A stretch of DNA of 11,597 bases from Oxalobacteraceae bacterium UBA6018 (GTDB lineage Bacteria > Pseudomonadota > Gammaproteobacteria > Burkholderiales > Burkholderiaceae_D), in contig DIZW01000060.1 in assembly GCA_002428015.1 (NCBI GenBank), positions 1-11,597 on the forward strand, written 5' to 3'. The translations under genes and the position numbers were made by a program. This document shows, piece after piece, positions 1 through 6,038 of this stretch. The notes beneath the pieces were generated by a model. The model made no database searches. It was not told the DNA's origin and saw nothing but the letters and a program-made list of their open reading frames with translations. Position 1 is the first letter of the stretch, and each line of letters starts with the position of its first letter.

Positions 1-1104
1 GATGTCGACGATCTTGCGCGAGGCCGCGTTGATCGAGCCCATGGTGCTCACCACCTGGGCCACCGCCGCGCCGCCGCGCTCGGCCACGTTCGAGGCGGTG
101 CCGGCCAGCGCGCGCGCCTCGCTGGCGTTGCCGCCGTTCTCGCGCAGGGTCGTGGTCAAGGCCTCGATCGCGGAGGCGGTCTGCTCCAGCGAGCCGGCCT
201 GGGCCTCGGTGCGCGCCGACAGGTCGTGGTTGCCGGCCGCGATCGCCGCCGACGCGCCGGCGATGGCGTCGGTCCCGGCGCGCACCTTGGCGACGATGCC
301 GGCCAGGTTGTCGTGCATGTGCTTGAGGGTGCGCAGCAGCTCGCCGATCTCGTCGGCGCCGTCGGCCTCGATCTGGCTCGACAGGTCGCCGCTGGCCACG
401 GTGCGCGCGATGCGCACCGCCTGCGCCAGCGGCGCGCTGATGCTGCGCGCGAGCCAGAGCATGAGGGCGCCGCCGACGGCCAAGGTCAGCACCACCAGCG
501 CGCCCAGGCGCACCAGCGCCGCGTGCATGGCCAGTTCCTGCTCCTGCCTGACCTGCTGGCCGAGGGCGTCGGCGCGGGCGGCGATAAGCTGCACGATGTC
601 GTCGATCTTCTTGGTGGGAGCGCGGTCCATGCCCTTGACCTGGGCGTCGACCAGCTTGTAGCTGTCCGGATTGGCGCGGTCGTAGGTGGCCAGCGCGGCC
701 AGGTACTTGGCGCCCAGCTCCTCGTGGGTCTGGAGCGCCTGCGCCACCAGCGGGCTGGGGATGCCCAGTTCGGCCAGGATGGCGTCGACCTGGCGCAGCT
801 TGGCCGTGGTGGCGGCGGCGCTGTTCTTGAAGGCGGCCGAGTATTTGTCGAACTGGGCCGGGTCGCCGCCACGCAGCAGGATGTCCTTCCATTCCTGCAC
901 CTGGATCTTGAACTGCACCTGGGCCGAGCGCGCGCCGTCGACCGCCTGCGTCAGGCGCGCCGCGCGCGCCATGGCCAGCGTGCCGCGCGCGCCGGCGTCA
1001 TTGAGCGCCCGCCAGCCGCCCAGGGCGACCACCAGCAACGCCAGTACGAAAAACGCGCCCAGCAGGGCCAGGCGCGTCGCGATTCTAAGGTTTGAAAACA
1101 TCAT
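1..1104 (-). CDS. Methyl-accepting chemotaxis protein, 3' end cut by window edge
   Basis: Inner-membrane chemoreceptor that would bind a ligand, or a ligand-loaded protein, in the periplasm and control CheA through CheW. The visible 368 codons have no stop. They encode a short basic N-terminus and TM1 (about residues 12-30), then a roughly 160-residue helical periplasmic domain of the four-helix-bundle type containing QVQEWKDILLRGG. TM2 follows at about 193-215, a HAMP domain at about 216-268, and the first half of the cytoplasmic signalling hairpin. The segment with LEQTASAIEALTTTLREN matches the first methylation helix. The frame leaves the window at ASRKIVDI, just before the conserved hairpin tip. 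The start has GGAAAG six bases upstream; a second ATG follows directly at 1101. The ATG lies 2 bp after the stop of the acetyltransferase gene, so the two are probably translationally coupled. The ligand cannot be read from the sequence; the upstream deaminase makes a nucleobase-like compound one guess. Confidence 0.93.
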   Translation of the reverse strand, partial: MMFSNLRIATRLALLGAFFVLALLVVALGGWRALNDAGARGTLAMARAARLTQAVDGARSAQVQFKIQVQEWKDILLRGGDPAQFDKYSAAFKNSAAATTAKLRQVDAILAELGIPSPLVAQALQTHEELGAKYLAALATYDRANPDSYKLVDAQVKGMDRAPTKKIDDIVQLIAARADALGQQVRQEQELAMHAALVRLGALVVLTLAVGGALMLWLARSISAPLAQAVRIARTVASGDLSSQIEADGADEIGELLRTLKHMHDNLAGIVAKVRAGTDAIAGASAAIAAGNHDLSARTEAQAGSLEQTASAIEALTTTLRENGGNASEARALAGTASNVAERGGAAVAQVVSTMGSINAASRKIVDI

Positions 1105-1106
1105 GT

Positions 1107-1649
1107 TCAGCTTTCCATTGTTGCGTTGCCCGCGCCGCCAGCGCCCTGCTCGTGCGCATACAGACAGGTGCCGCCGTCGTCCGGCGACAAGTGGACGATT
1201 CTAACAAAGCTGAAGCCAATATTTTGCAATAAAGAAATCGATTTCACGTTTTGCGGCGAGGCGATCGCCAGGACCCGGCGCAAACCCAGCTGCCTGTGGG
1301 CATATTCCAACACCGCGCCGGCCGCTTCGCGCGCGTAGCCCTGGCCGCGCCAGGCCTCCAGGAAGCCATAGCCGAGATCGACGCCGGCCAAGGTCTCGCG
1401 CTTGATCAGGCCGCACATGCCGATGGCCACGCCGTCGTGGCGCTCCACCAGGTAGAGCGAATGGCCCAGCGCAGCCTGCATGGCGATGGGCCCGTCGGCC
1501 AGCGCGGCGCGCGCCTGCGCCAGGGTGCGGATGGCGCGGTCGCCCAGGTTGGCGATGAAGGTCGGATCGTTGAGCAGCTGGAGGTAGAACGGCGCGTCGC
1601 CCGCCTCTGCGGCGCGCAGGAACAGGCGTGCGGTGGCGAGGACCCGCAT
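1107..1649 (-). CDS. GNAT-family N-acetyltransferase (RimJ/RimL-like)
   Basis: A 180-residue single-domain GCN5-related acetyltransferase, which would transfer acetyl from acetyl-CoA to an amine. It opens with the family-typical strand (TARLFLRAAEAGDAPFYLQL). The acetyl-CoA pyrophosphate loop is visible as RGQGYA at residues 101-106, after the strand VDLGYGF at 90-96. The later helix segment SPQNVKSISLLQNIGF (131-146) is the usual motif B, where N134 and S137 resemble the family's N-x-x-S pattern. The substrate is unknown: RimJ/RimL relatives acetylate ribosomal protein N-termini, but most act on small molecules or other proteins. The gene starts 10 bp after the deaminase stop with no convincing Shine-Dalgarno, and ends 2 bp before the MCP start, so coupled translation within one transcript is likely. 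Residues 133-150 use AT-ending codons (TTA, AGA, ATT, TCT) unlike the rest of the gene. Confidence 0.92.
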   Translation of the reverse strand: MRVLATARLFLRAAEAGDAPFYLQLLNDPTFIANLGDRAIRTLAQARAALADGPIAMQAALGHSLYLVERHDGVAIGMCGLIKRETLAGVDLGYGFLEAWRGQGYAREAAGAVLEYAHRQLGLRRVLAIASPQNVKSISLLQNIGFSFVRIVHLSPDDGGTCLYAHEQGAGGAGNATMES

Positions 1650-1659
1650 GGACAGCGCG

Positions 1660-2934
1660 CTAGCGTTCCAGGCGAAAGCGCGTGTGCGCGGCGCGTTCGG
1701 GCAGGTGCAGGCGCGCCTGCGTGGGCGCCGTCTCGCTGAGTACCACTCCGCGCCGGATCACCACCCGGCGCGCCGCGCGCAGGCGGATCGCCTCGACCGG
1801 GGTGGCCGCGTCCAGCAGCACCAGGTCGGCATGGCAGCCGGGCGCCAGGCCGTAGCCCTCCAGCCCCAGGATACGGGCCGGGTTCTCGGTCACGGCCATG
1901 AAGCATTGCAGCATCGCCTCCTGCCCGGTCATCTGCGCCACGTGCAGCCCCATGTGGGCCACCTCGAGCATGTCGGCCGAGCCGAGGCTGTACCAGGGGT
2001 CCATGGCGCAGTCGTGGCCGAACGCCACTTCGACCCCGGCGGCCATCAGCTCGGGCACGCGGGTCATGCCGCGCCGTTTTGGATAGCTGTCGTGGCGGCC
2101 TTGCAGGGTGATGTTGATGAGAGGGTTGGCGATGGCCGCCACGCCGGCCTCGCGGATCAGCGGCAGCAGCTTGCTGACGTAGTAGTTGTCCATCGAGTGC
2201 ATCGAGGTCAGGTGCGAGCCTGACACCCTGCCCTGCAGGCCGAGGCGCTGGGTCTCGCAGGCCAGGGTCTCGATGTGGCGCGACAGCGGGTCGTCCGACT
2301 CGTCGCAATGCATGTCCACGCGCAGGCCCTGTTCGGCCGCGTACTCGCACAGCAGGCGCACCGAGGCGGCGCCGTCGGCCATGGTGCGCTCGAAGTGCGG
2401 AATGCCGCCGACCACGTCCACGCCCATGCCGATGGCGCGCTTGAGATTGTCGAACGCGCCCGGGCTGCGCAGCACGCCGTCCTGGGGGAAGGCCACCAGC
2501 TGCAGGTCCAGGTAGGGCGCCACGCGGCGCCTCACCTCGAGCAGCGCCTCCACCGCCAGCAGGCGATCGTCGCAGATGTCCACGTGCGAGCGGATCGCCA
2601 GCAGACCGCGCGCCACCGCCCAGTCGCAGTACTGCATGGCGCGCTCGATCAGCGCGTCCTGGGTCAGCGCCGGTTTCAGCTCGCCCCACAGCGCGATCCC
2701 CTCGAGCAGGGTGCCGCTGCGGTTGACCCGCGGCAGGCCGTAGCTGAGCGTGGCGTCCATGTGGAAGTGGGCGTCCACGAAAGGCGGGGTGACCAGGTCG
2801 CCCGCGGCGTCGAGTTCGCGCGCGCCCCGCACCGGCAGGCGGGGCCCCAGCGCGGCGATGCGCCCGCCGGCGATGGCGATGTCGATATCGCGCCGACCGT
2901 CGGGCAGGCTGGCGTTGCGGATGACGAGGTCCAT
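1660..2934 (-). CDS. CodA-like cytosine deaminase family amidohydrolase
   Basis: A 424-residue metal-dependent amidohydrolase that aligns almost gap-free with E. coli cytosine deaminase CodA (cytosine to uracil plus ammonia, pyrimidine salvage). From the chosen start, the metal ligands are H56 and H58 (DAHFHMD), H209 (DMHCDE), H241 (SGSHLT) and D308 (FGHDC). Catalytic and binding residues Q151 (AFPQDG) and E212 are kept, as are NPLIN, LQGRHDSYPKRRG and DPWYSLG. The residue after D308 is C309 (codon 2008-2010) where E. coli CodA has Asp314. That position controls acceptance of 5-substituted cytosines, so the substrate may be 5-methylcytosine or another base rather than cytosine. I chose the ATG at 2934 because AGGAG sits 5 bases upstream and a TACAAT -10 candidate lies at 2965-2970. 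An upstream ATG at 2952 would add six residues but has no Shine-Dalgarno. It is the first gene of a cluster with the acetyltransferase and MCP. Confidence 0.92.
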   Translation of the reverse strand: MDLVIRNASLPDGRRDIDIAIAGGRIAALGPRLPVRGARELDAAGDLVTPPFVDAHFHMDATLSYGLPRVNRSGTLLEGIALWGELKPALTQDALIERAMQYCDWAVARGLLAIRSHVDICDDRLLAVEALLEVRRRVAPYLDLQLVAFPQDGVLRSPGAFDNLKRAIGMGVDVVGGIPHFERTMADGAASVRLLCEYAAEQGLRVDMHCDESDDPLSRHIETLACETQRLGLQGRVSGSHLTSMHSMDNYYVSKLLPLIREAGVAAIANPLINITLQGRHDSYPKRRGMTRVPELMAAGVEVAFGHDCAMDPWYSLGSADMLEVAHMGLHVAQMTGQEAMLQCFMAVTENPARILGLEGYGLAPGCHADLVLLDAATPVEAIRLRAARRVVIRRGVVLSETAPTQARLHLPERAAHTRFRLER

Positions 2935-2964
2935 GCGCACTCCTGGGTTCATTGGGACGGGTCA

Positions 2965-2970
2965 ATTGTA
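2965..2970 (-). promoter_or_regulatory. Candidate -10 element of the deaminase-GNAT-MCP cluster
   Basis: Read on the minus strand this is TACAAT, five of six bases of the sigma-70 -10 consensus. It would place a transcription start about 24 bases before the ATG at 2934. No matching -35 is visible at 16-18 bases; that region is GC-rich. The call is therefore weak without an activator. Confidence 0.3.
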
Positions 2971-3057
2971 GCCAGTTTGGCCACCCGGCGGCGGTTGGCG
3001 CTAGCGCGGCCGCCGCCCACAGCGGCGCGCTGGGACTTACCCGATCCGGGTTGACGA

Positions 3058-3070
3058 TGCTGCGATGCAA
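3058..3070 (+). promoter_or_regulatory. Putative PHB-regulator (PhbF/PhaR-type) operator upstream of the phasin
   Basis: The 13 bases TGCTGCGATGCAA fit the pattern TG[N]TGC[N]3GCAA, which I recall being reported for the PHB regulator PhbF of Herbaspirillum seropedicae, a member of the likely host family. The site lies 104 bp before the phasin ATG. Its last four bases overlap a second dyad, GCAAT-AA-ATTGC (3067-3078). Repression of phasin genes by PhaR/PhbF proteins until granules form is established; that this site is used is inference. Confidence 0.5.
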
Positions 3071-3074
3071 TAAA

Positions 3075-3102
3075 TTGCTTTGGATATCAATCAAATTATG
3101 CT
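3075..3102 (+). promoter_or_regulatory. Candidate phasin promoter
   Basis: TTGCTT (3075-3080) and TATGCT (3097-3102) are separated by 16 bases in the most AT-rich stretch before the phasin gene. Both hexamers are imperfect. The -35 overlaps the GCAAT-AA-ATTGC dyad at 3067-3078, as expected for a repressor-controlled promoter. An alternative -35, TTGACG at 3051-3056, has no well-spaced -10. Confidence 0.3.
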
Positions 3103-3131
3103 TTTCAACACTGGCAATCATGGATAGACTA

Positions 3132-3143
3132 TGCAATATTGCA
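3132..3143. repeat. 12-bp perfect palindrome in the phasin leader
   Basis: TGCAATATTGCA is a perfect palindrome 30 bp before the phasin start. Its half-site GCAAT also occurs at 3067-3071 and 3114-3118, so the upstream region carries several copies of the same short element. It may be a second operator for the same regulator. Confidence 0.5.
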
Positions 3144-3173
3144 GCGCGTCATAAACATTCCCAAGGAAATCCG

Positions 3174-4007
3174 ATGACTACCCTCCCCGAACAGTTTTCC
3201 GCAGCACGCAAGGCCCAGGTCGAGACCCAGCTCGATTACGTCCGCCAGCTCACCAGCAAAGTTGTCGAGAGCACCGAAAAGGTGATCGCATTGAACCTGT
3301 CCACCGGGCGCGCTTCGTTTGAGAAGTCGGCCGCGGCGCTGCGCCAGGTGATGAGCGTGAAGGATCCGCGCGACCTGCTGGCGCTCACGGCCCAGTCGCA
3401 AACCAGTTTCGAGAGCGTACTGGCCTACGGCCGCGCGCTGTTTTCCATCGCCAGCGGCACCCAGGCCGAGTTGATCAAGTCCGCGCCGAGCGCCGCCCCG
3501 CTGCTCAAGCTGGCGCCAGCGCAGGTCGAGGTGAAAGTGAAGGCGCCGGCTCCAGTGGCCGCACCCACTCCGGCCCCCGCGCCGGTGGCCGCATCGGCGC
3601 CGGTTGTCGCGCCGGCTCCGGCGGCTGCTCCTGCCGCGCCTGCTCCCGCGTTGGCGAGCGCGCCTGAAGCCGCGCCGGTCGTGAAGGTCGAGGCCAGCGC
3701 GCCGGCGGCCCCTGCCCAGGCCGTGCTGGACGCGGTGGACGAAGTGGCCGCGCCAGGACCTGCGGTCAAGGCCAAGCCGCTGGCCAAGGCGGTCGAGCAA
3801 GCCGTGGAAGCCGTCACCGAAGCGGCCGCGCCGACCCTGGCGGCGGCAGCTGTCGTCGTCGACACGCCCGAGCTGAAGATTTCCGGCATCGAGCCGGTCG
3901 AGGCGGCGCCCGCGCCTAAGCAACTGTCCGGCACGCCTATCCTGCAAGGCAAGCCGCAAGACAAGCAGATGGACATGCTGACGCCGAAGTCGCGCAAGAA
4001 GAAGTAA
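3174..4007 (+). CDS. Phasin family protein with long Ala/Pro-rich C-terminal tail
   Basis: A 277-residue cytoplasmic protein expected to coat polyhydroxybutyrate granules and limit their coalescence. Residues 1 to about 112 form the phasin helical domain: EQFSAARKAQVETQLDY, then TEKVIALNLSTGRASFEKSAAALRQVM, then the typical QSQTSFESVLAYGRALFSI. There is no signal peptide or membrane segment. From about residue 124 to 184 the chain is almost only Ala, Pro and Val (APAPVAAPTPAP style), and it stays Ala-rich to about 230. It ends with a short conserved-looking segment and a basic KSRKKK tail. Classical PhaP1 proteins are near 190 residues, so the tail accounts for the extra length. The ATG at 3174 has AAGGAAA 5 bases upstream; in-frame codons extend further up but lack any phasin similarity. 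The gene is monocistronic, with dyad operators before it and a strong terminator after it. Confidence 0.9.
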   Translation: MTTLPEQFSAARKAQVETQLDYVRQLTSKVVESTEKVIALNLSTGRASFEKSAAALRQVMSVKDPRDLLALTAQSQTSFESVLAYGRALFSIASGTQAELIKSAPSAAPLLKLAPAQVEVKVKAPAPVAAPTPAPAPVAASAPVVAPAPAAAPAAPAPALASAPEAAPVVKVEASAPAAPAQAVLDAVDEVAAPGPAVKAKPLAKAVEQAVEAVTEAAAPTLAAAAVVVDTPELKISGIEPVEAAPAPKQLSGTPILQGKPQDKQMDMLTPKSRKKK

Positions 4008-4080
4008 GCCCGCGCAGTCAGCCTGCGCAGCAAGCCCGCGCGGCATCGAGCGCCGCCGGGCCAAGCCGGCAAGCGCCCTG

Positions 4081-4132
4081 GCGCCACCGTCCCCGCTTTC
4101 CACGCGGGAAACGACGGTGGCGCTTTTTCTTT
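4081..4132 (+). terminator. Rho-independent terminator after the phasin gene
   Basis: GCGCCACCGTC (4081-4091) pairs perfectly over 11 bp with GACGGTGGCGC (4113-4123). The intervening sequence contains its own CCCGC/GCGGG hairpin. TTTTTCTTT follows at 4124-4132. The T-run is on the plus strand only, so it serves the phasin transcript. Confidence 0.9.
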
Positions 4133-4189
4133 GTCCGGCGCCGGCCGGCACAAGCGCCCTCTGCAACGGCGCCGCAAACAGGGTAAATT

Positions 4190-4213
4190 GACGGGCTTCG
4201 GCCCGTTTCTTCG
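4190..4213 (+). terminator. UUCG-tetraloop hairpin with T-rich tail, possible second terminator or mdlA leader element
   Basis: ACGGGC-TTCG-GCCCGT (4191-4206) forms a six-pair stem closed by the very stable C(UUCG)G tetraloop, and a T-rich stretch TTTCTTCGTTT follows. It lies 58 bp after the first terminator and about 80 bp before mdlA. It could be a backup terminator for the phasin transcript or a structure in the mdlA leader. Only about 70 bp remain for a promoter downstream of it, and I found none that is convincing. Confidence 0.5.
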
Positions 4214-4286
4214 TTTACCTGTTGTTTTATTGCCCGCGTTTCGACCAAGGAAATGCCGGCAGTGCCGCCACACAAGGATTTGTTGG

Positions 4287-6038
4287 ATGAATTTATTCAC
4301 GCTGGTGGGCGGCTTCGTGCGTCGCCATTGGGGCGCCTATGTCTCCTCCGCCTTCATGCTGGTCGGGGTGGCGACCTTCACGGTGCTCATCCCGCGCAAG
4401 ACCGGCGCGCTGATCGACGCCATGAGCGCGCACCGGCTCGACCATCACGCCCTGGTGCTCGGGCTGCTGCAGCTGCTCGGCATGGGCGTGGCGATCTACC
4501 TGTTGCGGGTGAGCTGGCGCATGCGCCTGTACGCGGCCGCCTACCAGCTCGGGGTCGAGCTGCGCACCCGCTTCTACGAGCGCCTGGCCGGCCAGGGCCC
4601 GGCGTTCTTCCAGCGGCAGCGCACCGGCGACCTGATGGCGCTGGCCACCAACGATATCGACGCCATCGAGATGGCGGCCGGCGAGGCGATGCTGGCCGGC
4701 TTCGACGGCACCCTGACCCTGGTGATGGTGCTGGGCGTGATGACGCTGGGCGTGGACTGGCGCCTGGCCGCCGTCGCGCTGCTGCCGTTTCCGCTGATGG
4801 CGCTGGCGTTCTGGCGCATCTCGCGCCAGATCCACGTCGCCGCCGGCGACGCCCTCAAGCGCTTCGCCGCCCTCAACGACCATGTGCAGGAGGCGCTGGC
4901 CGGGGTGCGCACCCTGCGCGCGCTCGGCCTGGAGCAGCGCAGCGCCGCGCAGTTCGGCGCGCTGGCGGCCGGCGCGGCCGACGCCAGCCTGCGCGCCCAG
5001 CAATGGGAGGCGGCCTACGAGCCGGCGGTCGGCCTGACCCTGGGCGCGGCCGGCGCGCTCACGCTCGGCCTGGGCGGCTACCTGGTGTGGAACCACCAGC
5101 TGAGCATCGGTGCGCTGACCAGCTTCACCATGTACCTCGGCCAGCTGATCTGGCCCATGTTCGCGGCCGGCTGGGTGCTGTCGCTGATCGAACGCGGACG
5201 CGCCGCGCTGGCGCGCCTGCAGCCGCTGCTGGACGCCCCGCTGAGCGTGGACGACCATGGGGTCCTGGCGCGGCTGGCGCCGGGCCCGCTGCGGCTCGAC
5301 GGCGTCCAGTACACCTACCCCGGCCAGCACACGCCCGCGCTGGCCGGCATCGGGTTCACCCTGGCGCCCGGCCAGACCCTGGGCCTGGTGGGCCCGACCG
5401 GCTGCGGCAAGTCGACCCTGCTGCGCGTGCTGCTGCGCCAGATCGCGCCCCAGCACGGGCGCGTGAGCTGGGGCGAGCACGCGCTGTCGGACTACACCCT
5501 GGCGGCGCTGCGCGCGGCGCTCAGCTGGGTGCCGCAGGAGTCCTTCCTGTTCTCGGCCACCATCGCCGACAACATCGCGCTGGCGCGCCCGCAGGCCAGC
5601 CGCGCCGAGATCGAGCAGGCGGCGGCGATGGCGGCCATCCACGAGGACATCCTGCGCTTTCCGGCCGGGTACGACACCTTGGTGGGCGAGCGCGGCATCA
5701 CGCTCTCGGGCGGCCAGCGCCAGCGCGTGGCGATCGCGCGCTCGCTGCTGGCCGACAGCACCCTGCTGCTGCTCGACGACGCCCTGTCGGCGGTCGACAC
5801 CGGCACCGAGACCGCGATCCTCGAGCATCTCGAAGAACTGCGCCGCGCGCGCCCCGAGCGCAGCGCCATCATCGCCAGCCACCGCTTGTCGTCGGTGGTG
5901 CGGGCGGACCTGATCATCGTGCTGCGCGAGGGGCGCGTCACCGAATCGGGCAGCCACGACGAGCTGCTCGCGCGCGACGGCTGGTACGCCAGCCAGTGGC
6001 GCTATCAACAACTGGAGGCCAGCCTCGATGCAGTCTGA
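4287..6038 (+). CDS. mdlA: ABC exporter half-transporter, MdlA (SmdA)-like
   Basis: A 583-residue membrane-plus-ATPase half-transporter, one side of a heterodimeric type IV ABC exporter; the substrate is unknown. It follows E. coli MdlA from the first residues (MNLFTLVGGFVRRHW) to the last (WRYQQLEASLD). Six membrane helices lie between about 17 and 292, with the coupling segment RTGDLMALATNDID near 114-127. The nucleotide-binding domain has Walker A GPTGCGKST (369-377), Q-loop VPQESFLFS, signature LSGGQ (473-477), Walker B LLLLD ending at D497, and H-loop H532. The residue after Walker B is D498 instead of the catalytic Glu, so this ATP site is expected to be degenerate. Start: ATG 4287 with AAGGA 8 bases upstream, agreeing with the E. 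coli N-terminus. The last 11 bases overlap mdlB in another frame. Plasmid studies in E. coli gave the multidrug-resistance-like name, but drug export is not demonstrated by sequence. Confidence 0.94.
   Translation: MNLFTLVGGFVRRHWGAYVSSAFMLVGVATFTVLIPRKTGALIDAMSAHRLDHHALVLGLLQLLGMGVAIYLLRVSWRMRLYAAAYQLGVELRTRFYERLAGQGPAFFQRQRTGDLMALATNDIDAIEMAAGEAMLAGFDGTLTLVMVLGVMTLGVDWRLAAVALLPFPLMALAFWRISRQIHVAAGDALKRFAALNDHVQEALAGVRTLRALGLEQRSAAQFGALAAGAADASLRAQQWEAAYEPAVGLTLGAAGALTLGLGGYLVWNHQLSIGALTSFTMYLGQLIWPMFAAGWVLSLIERGRAALARLQPLLDAPLSVDDHGVLARLAPGPLRLDGVQYTYPGQHTPALAGIGFTLAPGQTLGLVGPTGCGKSTLLRVLLRQIAPQHGRVSWGEHALSDYTLAALRAALSWVPQESFLFSATIADNIALARPQASRAEIEQAAAMAAIHEDILRFPAGYDTLVGERGITLSGGQRQRVAIARSLLADSTLLLLDDALSAVDTGTETAILEHLEELRRARPERSAIIASHRLSSVVRADLIIVLREGRVTESGSHDELLARDGWYASQWRYQQLEASLDAV

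Noticed and set aside
486..872. 128-codon minus-strand frame and plus-strand frames in the first 1.1 kb
   Set aside because: The MCP frame on the minus strand is open throughout and gives TM, HAMP and signalling segments; the others are out of frame with it or antisense.
1406..3136. 576-codon minus-strand frame across the deaminase gene
   Set aside because: It overlaps the deaminase in another frame, has Arg/Pro/Gly-rich low-complexity composition and no motif, and the CodA-like frame explains the DNA.
2952..3173. N-terminal extension of the phasin frame to 2952
   Set aside because: The extra 74 codons have no phasin similarity and cover the promoter and operator dyads. The ATG at 3174 has a good ribosome-binding site and starts the conserved domain.
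4006..4041. Direct repeat AAGCCCGCGC at 4006-4015 and 4032-4041
   Set aside because: Short and GC-rich, with only two copies after the phasin stop. There is no sign of a mobile element, attachment site or CRISPR.
4131..4286. N-terminal extension of the MdlA frame to 4131
   Set aside because: E. coli MdlA aligns from the ATG at 4287, the extension overlaps the UUCG hairpin, and a Shine-Dalgarno precedes 4287.
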